NCBI GenBank assembly: GCA_019188245.1
Contig: JAECZO010000021.1
Coordinates: 1-64,000 of the forward strand
Direction of reading: 5' to 3'
Source of the DNA: Novymonas esmeraldas
Lineage: Eukaryota; Euglenozoa; Kinetoplastea; Trypanosomatida; Trypanosomatidae
Length of the DNA stretch: 64,000 nucleotides
Under the pieces are notes generated by a model. The model was not told the DNA's origin, made no database searches, and worked only from the letters and a program-made list of their open reading frames with translations. Both the position numbers and the translations under genes were made by a program. Below are positions 28,581-38,823 of the stretch, piece after piece (within the stretch, counting starts at the first letter, position 1; the number at the start of each line of letters is the position of its first letter).

Positions 28581-29392
28581 TTGTGCCTGTTATGAGAGGG
28601 GAGGGTTGGCACGCCGTGTGGGTCCCCTGTGTGTGCGCTGGAAGATGGCCACTCACGACGCCGTCGTCCTTCATCCTGCGCATGCGACGCTGCTGTCACA
28701 TCAGATGCGGCGCGGCCACACCCGCTCTCGCTCTCTCTCTGACTCTCTGTGCTGGCCCCCCTCGTGCCGCCGTTGTCGAGGGGGCAGCGGTGGCGATGGA
28801 CATGTGTGTAAGAGCGGCTCTCCTTCACGAGGGAGCTCGCCACACCGCGCACCGCCGATGCGTCCCCGTCTGGCGCAGCCCCTCCCGTGTGTCGAGGGGC
28901 TCAGTGATGTTGCATCTCTCTCCCTCTCTCTCACACTCACACTCACACTCACACTCACACTCCCTCTCTCTCTCTTTCTTCTCGTCGCTTTGTTGATGTC
29001 GTGGTGAACATCCGCAACGCACTCGCCGCCGCGAGGACGCTGGCCTGGTGAGCAGTGGTGGAGACACACACACACTGACAGACAGACAGACTGACCGACA
29101 CTGCCTCGTGCGCGCTGCTTGGGAGTTACGTCGCCGTCTTCATAGACACACACCCGTCTCGACACATCAGAGGCGGTGTCCTCGTCCCCTTCTTATTGCT
29201 GTGCTTCCGTGTGTTGTCTCTCTCTCTCTCTACGGCTGTCTGTGCGTGTGCATCTGTGCCGCTCGGCAAGACAGCTGCGGTGCGGCCGCGCCTCCTGCGC
29301 TCTCTCTCTCTGTCTCTCCATCTCCGCTGCTGGAAGTATTTGAGAGAGGGACCTTCCCGAGGGTGAGGGGCGGTGGTGGCGGGGGGGGCTCC
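28444..29392. other. Intergenic, ASC-1 to DEAD-box gene
   Basis: No gene recognised. A C17 run at 28447-28463 begins three bases after the ASC-1 stop codon. (GT)n follows at 28547-28578, a hexameric CACACT-type repeat at about 28930-28962 and CA at 29065-29076. CT tracts with AG at 29335-29336 are a likely acceptor for the helicase. Confidence 0.6.
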
Positions 29393-32011
29393 ATGTGGAA
29401 GCGCGGGCGTGGCGACGAGGATGAGGTGGAGCAGTCTGCCTCAGTAAGCGGCGAGGCAAGGGCGACGGGCGACAGCGCGGACAGCGGTGGCAGCGCACAG
29501 TGGGGACTCCGCGGTCCTCTCGACGATGACTCGTCGCTCGCCAGCACCGACGCGTCCTCATCCTCGTCGAGCGGAGCCGACTCGGAGGACGAGGACGCGT
29601 CGACGCGGCTCCTGCTATACGCGCGGGTGACGGCAGGTGCCAAGGCGTCAGCCACGCCGTCCGCGCCGAGTGCGGTGGCGGCGAACGAGATGAGCCCCGC
29701 GGCGATGCTGCGTGGCGCAGGAGGCGAGAGCGGCGGCTCTCGGCCCACGAGCGCGGCGGCCGCCGCAGCGGCGCTGAAGCGTCTGCGAACAGAGCTGCTC
29801 AAACCGGTGGCGCAGTCGACGGCGTTGACGGTCGTGAACGCGGCGGACGAGTCTGCTGAGGTGCTGGCCGGCATCGTCGCGCGTAAGGCGCCGCCCCCGC
29901 CGGCGGGGGACACCAAGAAGCTGCGGCAGCTCACGTACGTGGACCACAGCGAGATGCACTACGCAGCGATCCGGCGCGACTTCTACGTGGTGCCGCCGGA
30001 CATGACGAACCTATCTGCGGAGGAGATGCGGGGGCTGCTGCGCGAGCTCGACGGCGCCAAGGTGCAGGGGCGCGACGTGCCACGACCGATGCGCTCCTGG
30101 CACGGCACGGGGCTGCCGGACCGCGTGCTGGAGGTGCTGGAGCGGCGCGGGTACGCGTGCCCCTTCGCCGTGCAGTCGCTTGGCGCGCCGGCTCTCATGA
30201 GCGGGCGAGACCTGCTGCTGACGGCGAAGACGGGCTCGGGCAAGACGCTCTGCTACGCGCTGCCGCTGATCCGCCACTGCGCCGACCAGCCTCGCTGCGA
30301 GAAGGGCGATGGTCCGGTCGGGCTGGTGCTCGTCCCGACACAGGAGCTCGCGGTGCAGGTCTTCGCGCTTCTGGAGGAGCTGGGGGACGCCGCCGGGCTG
30401 CGGAGCGTCGCGTCGTACGGCAGCACGTCGCTCTCGGACAACATCCGCCACGCCAAGGCGGGGTGTGAGGTGATGGTGGCGACGCCGGGTCGCCTGCTGG
30501 ACCTTCTCACGGTGAACGGCGGCAAGACGATGACGCTGTCGCGCGTCTCCTTCGTGGTCGTCGACGAGGCGGACCGGCTCTTCGACAGCGGCTTCATGGA
30601 GCACGTGGTTGCGTTTCTGAAGAACATCCGCCCGGACCGGGTGTCGGCGATGATCAGCGCGACACTGCCGAAGGAGCTGCGCGGGGCGGTGCTGCAGCAC
30701 CTCCGCGACCCGGTCGTCATCTCCGTTGGTGGGAAGCCCACGCCGGCGTCCAACGTGGAGCAGCAGTTCGTCCTCTTCGATGAGGAGGTGTACGACGCGA
30801 ACAAGCTGAACGCGGAGATGGCGCCGCGCCTCGTCCGGCTGCTGGCGGTGCTCGGCGAGGAGAACGGCAACGGCGACAATTTGATTCTTATCTTCACACA
30901 GCGCAAGGAGGAGGTGGACGAGCTGCTGGGGCGGCTCACCACGCTCGGGTACGCGAACCGCGTGGCGACGCTCTACAGCGGCATGGACCCGATCGACCGC
31001 GAGTTCGCGCTGGAGCACTTCGCGCCCGGCAAGCAGTTCATCCTCATCGCGACCGCCGTGGCGGAGCGCGGGCTGGACATCCCCTACCTCGGCCTCGTCA
31101 TCAACTACCGCCTGCCCAACCACTACGAGGCCTACGTGCACCGCATCGGCCGCACAGGCCGCGCCGGTCGCAGCGGGCGCGCCGTGAGCTTCTTCACGCG
31201 CGGCCGCGACGATGACATCGCCCCCGAGCTCGTGGACGGGCTCGTGCGGGCGGAGCAGCGCGTGCCAGAGGAGCTGTACGAGGTGGCCGAGAAGGTGCGA
31301 GCGCTGCGCAAGTCGGGCGACGCGCGGTACAACAGCGGGTTCTTCCGCGGCTACCGCGATGCGAAGGCGCAGCGCTTCACCGACCGCAACCAGAAGGAGA
31401 AGATGCGCGAGGCCGCCCGCGCCGCTGGGCTGGAGCAGTTCCTCAGCTCCTCCTCCAACTCCGACTCCGACGTGGCGAGCGACGAGGACGCGGACATCAC
31501 GGCGGTGTCGGTGCCCTCGCGCGACCGCGCGCTCTCCGCGGAGGCGGCGGCGGCGAACGCGACCGCGCTGACGCTGCGCCGCGCTGCGCAGAGCGGCGCC
31601 GTGGCGCTGTCGACGGCGCAGGAGGACCGCATCGCCAAGGCCCTCGCCTACGCTCAGAAGACGACTGCGGCCGCCACCGTCGCGGATGGCGAGACGAGCG
31701 CCGTCCGCTTCCAGTGCGAGTACCCCATCAACGACCTCCCCGACGCGGTGCGCGGGCGACTGCAGGGCGGCACCTTCATGCGCTCCGTCGCGGAGGAGAC
31801 GGAGACGTCGCTGATCCGCAAGGGCGTCTACTTCGATCCGCGCTACCGACACTCGCGTAGGATGAAGGAGGGGGAGCGGCCGCTGTACCTGCTGATCGTG
31901 GGCAAGTCGATGGAGGCGGTGCGCGCCGCGCGCAACAAGCTCGATGAGGTGAAGGCGGAGCTGTTGAGCAAACAGAAGACAGCAGGAGCCGTCACGGGTG
32001 CGACGCTCTAG
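29393..32011 (+). CDS. DEAD-box RNA helicase, Prp5/DDX46-like
   Basis: Protein of 872 residues from the ATG at 29393. All helicase motifs are present: Q-motif glutamine (FAVQSLGAP), motif I TAKTGSGKT (about residue 280), Ia VPTQELAVQ, GG-like YGSTS, Ib TPGRLLD, II VDEADRLFD (about 391), III SATLP (about 422), IV LIFTQRK, V ATAVAERGLDIP and VI YVHRIGRTGRAGRSG (about 583). The C-terminal part (about 770-865) with YPINDLPDAVRGRLQGGTF and PLYLLIVGKSMEAV fits the KH-like tail of Prp5/DDX46/DDX42. Prp5 remodels U2 snRNP for branch-site binding, so a role in trans- and cis-splicing is likely. The N-terminal 200 residues are Ser/Ala/acidic low complexity. Motif Ia has PTQEL instead of the usual PTREL. 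The next best assignment is DDX42. Confidence 0.92.
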   Translation: MWKRGRGDEDEVEQSASVSGEARATGDSADSGGSAQWGLRGPLDDDSSLASTDASSSSSSGADSEDEDASTRLLLYARVTAGAKASATPSAPSAVAANEMSPAAMLRGAGGESGGSRPTSAAAAAAALKRLRTELLKPVAQSTALTVVNAADESAEVLAGIVARKAPPPPAGDTKKLRQLTYVDHSEMHYAAIRRDFYVVPPDMTNLSAEEMRGLLRELDGAKVQGRDVPRPMRSWHGTGLPDRVLEVLERRGYACPFAVQSLGAPALMSGRDLLLTAKTGSGKTLCYALPLIRHCADQPRCEKGDGPVGLVLVPTQELAVQVFALLEELGDAAGLRSVASYGSTSLSDNIRHAKAGCEVMVATPGRLLDLLTVNGGKTMTLSRVSFVVVDEADRLFDSGFMEHVVAFLKNIRPDRVSAMISATLPKELRGAVLQHLRDPVVISVGGKPTPASNVEQQFVLFDEEVYDANKLNAEMAPRLVRLLAVLGEENGNGDNLILIFTQRKEEVDELLGRLTTLGYANRVATLYSGMDPIDREFALEHFAPGKQFILIATAVAERGLDIPYLGLVINYRLPNHYEAYVHRIGRTGRAGRSGRAVSFFTRGRDDDIAPELVDGLVRAEQRVPEELYEVAEKVRALRKSGDARYNSGFFRGYRDAKAQRFTDRNQKEKMREAARAAGLEQFLSSSSNSDSDVASDEDADITAVSVPSRDRALSAEAAAANATALTLRRAAQSGAVALSTAQEDRIAKALAYAQKTTAAATVADGETSAVRFQCEYPINDLPDAVRGRLQGGTFMRSVAEETETSLIRKGVYFDPRYRHSRRMKEGERPLYLLIVGKSMEAVRAARNKLDEVKAELLSKQKTAGAVTGATL

Positions 32012-32710
32012 TCACTCAACGCGCCTCTCTCTCTCTCTCCTTCTGGCGATGTGTGCCCGTGTGCGTCTCTGCGAATGTGAAGTTTGTAGTGTAAACGTGT
32101 ATCCGTGAGCATGTGTGTGTGTGTGTGTGTGTGTGTGGCAGCTGGTGAATCGACGTCTGGTCTCTCTCTCTATCTCTTCTCCACTCTTGTGCAGAAGATC
32201 CACAACACACACGTCGGTGGCACTTGAGAGGGGATTGAAGCGTGTCTCCCCTCTCTCATCTCTCAACAGGTGGCGCACGCACCGCGTCGGCCGGCCCCGA
32301 CGCGCTACTACGAGTGATGTCTCTCTCTGCCTCCCATCCCCCTTGCACCTCCTCTCTCTCTGTCTGTTCATCATGTCTCTCGCTCTCTGGCCTGTGTGTG
32401 TGTATGTCTGTCTGTCTGTGTGTTGGCGTGTCAACTGCCACACATACATTGGTGAACTGCACGCGGCTGCGAGAGCTTCAGAGGAAGCGACCAGCCCACT
32501 CGGTCTCGAGAAGGTCCCCACTCTCTCTCTCCCCCTCCCCCTCCCCTCCCCCTCCCTCAACCCGGTCGCGTCAGTCGCGGCGAGCGAAGAGACGTGCGAG
32601 GCCGCGGCACGCCACGACGGCGCAGCGCCGGTGTTCGCGCACTCTCGTGCATCCCCCCCTCTCTCTCTCCCTGCCATCCACTGCGGCGTCTCCACGGTGG
32701 TCTAGGCGAC
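32012..32710. other. Intergenic, DEAD-box to AP-3 delta gene
   Basis: No gene recognised. (GT)n at 32111-32138 lies 100 bases after the stop. CT/TG-rich sequence covers 32160-32430 and a pyrimidine block 32518-32563. A final CT tract with AG at 32704-32705 is only five bases from the AP-3 delta ATG; AGs upstream of it are also possible acceptors. Confidence 0.6.
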
Positions 32711-35700
32711 ATGTCCCTCGCCGCCTTCTCGCAGTACTCCCTCGCGGCGGTGGTGCGCAGCCTCCGCAGCGCCCCCGGCGGCACCGAGGAGGAGGCGGTG
32801 GACAAGTTCATCGCGGACACCAAGGTGGAGGTGAACGGCGCGGATGCGCGAGTGAAGATGACGGCGATACAGAAGGCGACGTACTTCCACATGCTGGGCT
32901 ACAGCTCGCAGTACGCGAACTTCCGTGTGGTGGAGATGATGGCGAGCCCCATCTTCCTCCACAAGCGCGTGGCCTACCTGGCCGCCTGTCTCACCTTCAC
33001 GGAGGACACCGACGTCATCTCGCTCATGACGGCGTCGCTGAAGCGCGACTTGGGCAGCGGCGATCAGTTCCGGATCGGCCTCGCCCTCTACTGCATCGCC
33101 TCCATCTGCACCCCCGACATGGCGCAGGACGTTGTTGCGGACATCGTGAACCTGCTCGGCCACCCGCGCGCGTACGTGCGCAAGAAGGCGACGCTGAGTC
33201 TCTACCGCATCTTCCTGAGCTACCCCGAGTCGCTGCGCGTGACGTACGGCCGACTCAAGGAGAAGCTGGAGGACAACCACGAGAAGGCCGACACCGACCC
33301 AGCCGTCCGCGGCGCCGTTGTGTGCGTGCTCTGCGAGCTGGCGCGGCGCAACCCCGCCAACTTCCTAGGCCTCGCGGTCCCCTTCTACTCGCTCCTGTCC
33401 TCCGTGCACAGCAACTGGACGCTGATCAAGATCGTGAAGGTGTTCGGCTACTTCGCGCCCCTCGAGCCGCGGCTGGGGAAGAAGCTCGTGGAGCCCATCA
33501 CGAGTCTCATCACCACCACCGGCGCCAAGTCGGTGCAGTACGAGTGCCTGCTGGCCGTCGCCAACGGCATGAGCCGCGTCGCCTCGCTGACGGCGCTCGC
33601 AGTGGAGAAGATACGCGGCTTCGTGGAGGACGCAGACCCGAACTTGAAGTTCCTCGGACTGGAGGCGCTCTCGCGGCTCGTCGGCGCGTCGGAGAACCGG
33701 AAGCTATTGGCTGATCAGCGGGAGGCGGTGCTGCGGTGCCTCGACGACCCGGACGGCACCATCCGCCTCAAGGCGCTGCACCTGCTGCGCGACCTCACCA
33801 CCCGCAAGACCGCCGTCTCGCACATCAACCACATGCTGGACCGGTGCGTGCGCGTCCCGCCGGACGAGGAGTGGTCGAACGCGGTCATCCGCACGATCGT
33901 CGAGACGGCGCAGATGGACGACTACGAGTGGGTGCAGGACTTCGAGTGGTACCTCGGCGTGCTGCTGGACCTGTGCGAGGTGGAGCTGACGGCGTACGCG
34001 CACGGCGCCTTCGTCGAGCAGGAGCTGGTCTGCATCCTCTCGCGCGTGAACGCGGTGCGGCGGGTCGGCGTGGAGGAGATGGTGCGGCTCCTCACGAACG
34101 TCCGCCTCCTCGGCTGCGACCGGCACCACTCGACACAGTGGCGTCTGCTGCGCGCCGCCGCCTTCATCTGCGGCGAGTACCCGCACTGGATCCCCGACGT
34201 GGCGGAGACGTGCCGCTCCCTCCTCGGCGAGCCCATGACGCTGCTGCCGGCGGAGGTGCAGCTCGCCTGCGTCGTGGCGGTGGGGAAGATCGCTGCCTAC
34301 GTGCAGCAGCCATGCACCCGTCACGTGGAGCTGTGCAACGGGGAGGAGGACAGTCGCGCCGTCGATGAGGCGGAGCGACCGCCGCCGCCGTCGCTGGAGG
34401 AGCTGACGCGGTCGGTGCTCCTGCCGGAGGGCGCAGAGGGCGAGCAGCGGGGCCACCGCGGGCTGCGGCGCTTCTGCCACAGCGCGTTCCCGAGTGTGCT
34501 GGAGCGGGCGCACCTGGTGCAGTACCAGGTGGAGGAGCACCCCGAGGTGGGGCCGAAGCTGTACGAGGCAGATCTGGTGCCGGTCGCTGCCGGCGCGCAG
34601 GACGCGATCGACCAGCCGGACGACGTGGACCTCGACCTCCCCTTCTGCGCGGACGTGGCGGCGCTCATGGCGCTGAGCGGCAGCGACGACGACGAGGACG
34701 TCGCTGGTGGTGGCGCGGGACGGGGCTACGGCGGCGTCGGCGACGGCGCGGACGACCTGCTGGACGCCAACTTCAACCTGGAGTACAGGATCGAGCAGCA
34801 GCGCCGCACGGAGCAGGCGCGCCGCGAGGAGATGGCCGCCTACTACCTCCACGACGCGGCCGAGGCGAGCTCGGCCACGTGCGACGACGCCGGCACCGCG
34901 CCACCGCCGCATCGCGCGGCGAGGCAGATCGGCCGCGATGGCGAGCCCAGCTCCAGCGGCGCCAGTGCACCGTCACGCCACGGCCACCTCGCCCGCCACC
35001 ACCGCCGCCCGCAGAAGGTCCACAGCATCAACCGCCAACTGTCCAAACCGGTGAACTACGCAGAGAAGCCGGTGCCCCACCACCGGCGCACCGCCACGCC
35101 GGAGGAGGACGAGGCGACGCGCAAGCTGCGCAACATCGACGTCACACGCGCCCTCCGCGCCGACGAGCGGCTGCCGGTCACGCTGTCTTATGCGCAGCTC
35201 CTCGAGGGGCAGCGGCAGGCGGGCAGGGGCGGCTCCGCTGCGGCGCGCGCGGATGCGTTGGCGGCTGCGCTGCAGGCACCCGAGCCGCTGCCCATCACTC
35301 TCCACGACGAGCGGCCGCTGCGGCTGTTCGCGACGGTCACGGGATGCAAGGTGCGCAAGGACGGCTTCCACCTGAGCTGCGCCGTGGAGTGCGTGAACAG
35401 CTCGAGCAGCAGCGCCATCCACGACGTGCGCCTGACGACCGCGCCAACGCCGGCCTTCGACGCCGACAGTGTGCTGCTGCGCCTCGACGGGGACGACTCC
35501 GAGCAGGGCGACGGCGCGTCGGTGTGTGTGGCGGAGAGGGTGAAGGGCGCCGCGACGGCGAGGGCGACGGTCATCGTGCGGCTGAGCCAACTGCCGCCGT
35601 CGTTCGAGGAGGCGCCGGTGTCGCTGTCGCTCTCGTGGACGGCGGAGCGGAGGCCTCAGCACGCGACCGTGTCGCTCCCGCTGCACTACGTCTACTTCAC

Positions 35701-36070
35701 AAAGCCGGTTCTCCCGAGCTCCGTGCTCACGTCGCACGAGTACCTCGAGGACGTCGTCGGCGGCGTGCTCGCGGCTGCGCCGATCGCCAGCGCCTTCGTG
35801 CCGTGCAGCAAGACGGCGATCATGACCGGGGTGGCGGCGGCGATGCCGCAGCTGCGTCTGGCGCCGATCGACGTCTTCAAGAATGCGCTCTCCATGTACG
35901 GCCTGCTGCATGGCCGCAAGTCGGAGCTGGCGCACACGCACGTCGCGGTGCTGCTGCATGAGCAGGAGGTGGATGGGGCGAGGGGGCTGCTGGTGACGGT
36001 GCGGTGCCACTACCCTGCTCTGAGCGAGTCCCTCATTCTGAAGCTGGCGGAGCTGGTCGGGGCACGCTAG
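32711..36070 (+). CDS. AP-3 adaptor complex delta subunit
   Basis: Protein of 1119 residues (human AP3D1 about 1150). The N-terminus (SLAAVVRSLRS, then KFIADTKVEV and KATYFHMLGYSSQYANFRVVEMM) and the following helical repeats (residues about 30-590; RIGLALYCIASICTPDMAQD, HPRAYVRKKATLSLYRIFL, NWTLIKIVKVFGYFAPLEPR) are the adaptin N-terminal solenoid with delta/AP-3 signatures. A charged low-complexity hinge (about 650-860) links to a C-terminal ear-like region. AP-3 sorts cargo from the trans-Golgi/endosome to lysosome-related organelles; in Leishmania and Trypanosoma it is needed for acidocalcisomes. The start at 32711 begins the conserved family N-terminus. Partners (AP-3 beta, mu, sigma) are not in this window. 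Confidence 0.95.
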   Translation: MSLAAFSQYSLAAVVRSLRSAPGGTEEEAVDKFIADTKVEVNGADARVKMTAIQKATYFHMLGYSSQYANFRVVEMMASPIFLHKRVAYLAACLTFTEDTDVISLMTASLKRDLGSGDQFRIGLALYCIASICTPDMAQDVVADIVNLLGHPRAYVRKKATLSLYRIFLSYPESLRVTYGRLKEKLEDNHEKADTDPAVRGAVVCVLCELARRNPANFLGLAVPFYSLLSSVHSNWTLIKIVKVFGYFAPLEPRLGKKLVEPITSLITTTGAKSVQYECLLAVANGMSRVASLTALAVEKIRGFVEDADPNLKFLGLEALSRLVGASENRKLLADQREAVLRCLDDPDGTIRLKALHLLRDLTTRKTAVSHINHMLDRCVRVPPDEEWSNAVIRTIVETAQMDDYEWVQDFEWYLGVLLDLCEVELTAYAHGAFVEQELVCILSRVNAVRRVGVEEMVRLLTNVRLLGCDRHHSTQWRLLRAAAFICGEYPHWIPDVAETCRSLLGEPMTLLPAEVQLACVVAVGKIAAYVQQPCTRHVELCNGEEDSRAVDEAERPPPPSLEELTRSVLLPEGAEGEQRGHRGLRRFCHSAFPSVLERAHLVQYQVEEHPEVGPKLYEADLVPVAAGAQDAIDQPDDVDLDLPFCADVAALMALSGSDDDEDVAGGGAGRGYGGVGDGADDLLDANFNLEYRIEQQRRTEQARREEMAAYYLHDAAEASSATCDDAGTAPPPHRAARQIGRDGEPSSSGASAPSRHGHLARHHRRPQKVHSINRQLSKPVNYAEKPVPHHRRTATPEEDEATRKLRNIDVTRALRADERLPVTLSYAQLLEGQRQAGRGGSAAARADALAAALQAPEPLPITLHDERPLRLFATVTGCKVRKDGFHLSCAVECVNSSSSSAIHDVRLTTAPTPAFDADSVLLRLDGDDSEQGDGASVCVAERVKGAATARATVIVRLSQLPPSFEEAPVSLSLSWTAERRPQHATVSLPLHYVYFTKPVLPSSVLTSHEYLEDVVGGVLAAAPIASAFVPCSKTAIMTGVAAAMPQLRLAPIDVFKNALSMYGLLHGRKSELAHTHVAVLLHEQEVDGARGLLVTVRCHYPALSESLILKLAELVGAR

Positions 36071-37314
36071 GCGGCATGGACCTTCGTGCTCCTCTCTCAC
36101 CTCGACACGCAGACACACACATACAGACACACACGTATTTTTGTAAAACACATGCACACACGCATACACACACACACGCACACACACGCTCATGCGCACG
36201 CAGGCTGCGCGCAAAGCGTTCTCTAAGTCAACAGTATGTGTGTGTGGTGTGTGTGCGCTGCCGCCTGCTCGGTGTGTTGATGCCCGAGAGAGGACTCTGA
36301 CACTTCTCTTCCACACAAACAAACAAACGTACACACGCCTGCACACACACGTCTTCGTAGCAGCGCTGCGGTGGCACAGTCCACGAGGCGGTGGCTGTGA
36401 ACGACGTGTCTCCGTGTTTCTCGGTGTGTCAGCGCGTGTGTGGGCGGTGTTGTACTCGCATGGCGCCGTCTCGAGTGGCAGAGGCGACAGTGCCGTCCTC
36501 CTCTTCGACCAACTCCTCCCTCCCCTCCACGTCTCCGCGCTCCTTCAACAAACACACACACACACACACACCTACACGCACACACGTCGCGTCTCCCGGT
36601 GGCAGAGAAGCTCCACCACTCTCTCTCTCTCTCTCTTTGTCTCTCCCTCCTCCTCCTCTTCCTCGCCAACACAAACACACACGTGTGTGTGTCCATCGTC
36701 GTTGTCTCCGTCGTCGTCGTCGTCACCGGTGCGGTGGTTGTCGTCGCGTGCGTCTTTTGCGTGTCTCTCTCTCTCTCGTTTGTCACTCGCACCGCCACGC
36801 ATCTCTGCAGCTCTGCAACACCGTCTCCGTCTCTCTTCTCTCCACCACCGGTTCCACGCTTGTGCTGCCGCCTGCGCAGACGCGAGAGAGGAAGAGAGCA
36901 TCGCGGTCCTCCCCTCCCCTCCCCTCCTTCCTCCTCTTCCTGACGTCGCCTGCTCTGCTGTCCAACTCGCCGGCTGCCAGTCTTCGTGGCTGCATCGCGT
37001 GTGCGCTGGAGCTCCTACAGCTGCCCCCCTCCCCTCCCCTCTCTCTCTCTCTTCCACAAAGGTGGTCGGTGATGCCGCGGCGCGATCGTGCTCGTGTGGC
37101 TGTTCTCTCGCGACTCCCCCGCTATCCGTAGCGCCACACACAGACGCCTCTTGTGTGTGTGTGTGTGTGTGTGTGTGTGCTTGTGTGTGTGTGTGTGTCG
37201 TCTGACTGCACCGGTGAGGTGCGTGTTGTGTGTGTGTGTGTGTGTATTTGTGTAAGAGTGTGTGTGTTTGTTTGTGTGGGAGTGTGTGGCGGGCACGGCG
37301 CGCACGCGCTGTAG
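36071..37314. other. 1.2-kb intergenic, AP-3 delta to phosphatase gene
   Basis: No gene recognised. CA-rich blocks at 36110-36190 and 36553-36585 and GT-rich blocks at 36236-36262 and 37155-37290 dominate, with CT repeats at 36617-36640. A good acceptor (CTCTCTTCCACAAAG) ends at 37061. Large open frames here are Ser/Pro/Thr microsatellite translations. Confidence 0.6.
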
Positions 37315-38823
37315 ATGCTGGGCACCGGCGGCGGCAGCGGCGACGATGGTGTGAACGTGCCCGAGGCCGCGTCGTCGCACGCCGCGCCGGAGGTGGTTCC
37401 GGAGTCCTTCGCTGGCGTCGGCGCTGCCCCGTCCCGCGCATCACCACCACCACCGCTGCTGAACGGCGGCGGCGATGCCCCCGCAGAGGCGTCGTCGCCT
37501 CCGCACAAGCGGAAGGACAAAGTCAAAAGAGAGAAGCGGAGCAGTCGGCCACTGAACGCGCTCCACATGCTGGCAGGCGCCATGGGCAGCAGCGGCGGCG
37601 CCGGCTGCGCGCCGGCCGCCTCAGACGCAGCGGTGGTGGACCTGCGTGCGCTCGACACGTCGCCGTGCCGCTCGCGCGAGTCTCGCACTCCCCGGCGGTG
37701 CGGCGGCGGTCGCGAGAGTCGCTCATGCGCGGAGGACGTGCCGGCCACGCAGATCTTGGACTTCCTCTTCCTCGGCAGCGTGCGGGACGCGCAGGACGGC
37801 GACTTCCTCGCGAAGCATCAGATCCGGTACATCATCAACGTGTCGCAGGAGGAGTACTGGTCCGTCGACGCCAAAGTGCAGATCTTCACCTTCAAGGTGG
37901 ACGACTCCGCCACCGCCGACATCGCGTCCCTGTTCAAGCCCACACGTGATCTGATCAACAGCATCCGTGCTCGCTACTACGGCCTCGTGCGGAGGTCGAG
38001 CTCCACGCGGCCGGCGGTGCTCGTGCACTGCCAGCGCGGCCGCAGCCGCTCCGCCACGATCGTGCTCGCCTACCTCGTGTACACGAACGGTTGGTCGGTC
38101 GCAGAGGCGATGCGCTACGTCGGCTCACGGCGGCCCTGCGCGGAGCCCAACATCGGGTTCATGGAGGAGCTGCGGAAGCTGCAAGAGGGCCTCGCCCCGG
38201 AGGAGCGCACGCGGCGCTACAGCGAGCTCTGCTGGTTCATGCGCAATCTCGATCAAGACACAACACAGTCGCAGGTGCGCGAGCTCTTCGAGGCGCGCGT
38301 TGGGATGGTGCGACACGTGGTGATGCACGTGCTCGGCGCTGACAGCGGCGGCGGCAAGCGCACGCACGTGGACGCGGCCGCGCCTGGCGACGCCGACGAC
38401 ACCTCTGCTCCCTTCAGCTTTGAGGCCGCGCTGTCCTCCACGCCCCCGTCACCTGCCGCTGCCACGACGGAGGCAGAGCTGGCACGGCTCTCGCATGGCG
38501 GGAGGACGATGTTGTGCTTTGTCTTCTTCGCGTGTCGCGAGGATGTGCTTCAGGGCATCAAGTCGGGCCAGATCAAGCAGCTGCTGCGTCTCCTCCGCCC
38601 CGCCGTCGGCAAGCAGATCAAGTGCGCGACGGGGCCGAAGCTGAAGCGGGTGATGACGGAGCACCAGAGCATGTCCAGCAGCTTCGTTCAAGACATAGCG
38701 GCTCTGGGTGGCGACCAGGCTGCAACACCGGGTGAGACGGAGCCGCCTGTCGCGGACCGCGACGACTTCACCAACCACGACACGACAGCGACGACGGTGG
38801 ATCACGCGGAGGCGGCGACGTGA
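37315..38823 (+). CDS. Dual-specificity phosphatase with RRM-like C-terminal region
   Basis: Protein of 502 residues, ATG at 37315. Residues 1-140 are Gly/Ala/Ser-rich and disordered, with a basic cluster. The phosphatase domain (about 141-292) begins ATQILDFLFLGSVRDAQD and has the general-acid region VDDSATADI. The active site is HCQRGRSRS: Cys239 and Arg245 in the C-x5-R motif are intact. The catalytic chemistry is therefore expected on phosphotyrosine or phosphoserine/threonine. From residue 306, CWFMRNLDQDTTQSQVRELF looks like the first strand and helix of an RRM. After about 55 low-complexity residues, TMLCFVFFACREDVLQGI looks like RNP1 and the second helix. The RRM reading is inference; the phosphatase call is firm. 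Confidence 0.93.
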   Translation: MLGTGGGSGDDGVNVPEAASSHAAPEVVPESFAGVGAAPSRASPPPPLLNGGGDAPAEASSPPHKRKDKVKREKRSSRPLNALHMLAGAMGSSGGAGCAPAASDAAVVDLRALDTSPCRSRESRTPRRCGGGRESRSCAEDVPATQILDFLFLGSVRDAQDGDFLAKHQIRYIINVSQEEYWSVDAKVQIFTFKVDDSATADIASLFKPTRDLINSIRARYYGLVRRSSSTRPAVLVHCQRGRSRSATIVLAYLVYTNGWSVAEAMRYVGSRRPCAEPNIGFMEELRKLQEGLAPEERTRRYSELCWFMRNLDQDTTQSQVRELFEARVGMVRHVVMHVLGADSGGGKRTHVDAAAPGDADDTSAPFSFEAALSSTPPSPAAATTEAELARLSHGGRTMLCFVFFACREDVLQGIKSGQIKQLLRLLRPAVGKQIKCATGPKLKRVMTEHQSMSSSFVQDIAALGGDQAATPGETEPPVADRDDFTNHDTTATTVDHAEAAT

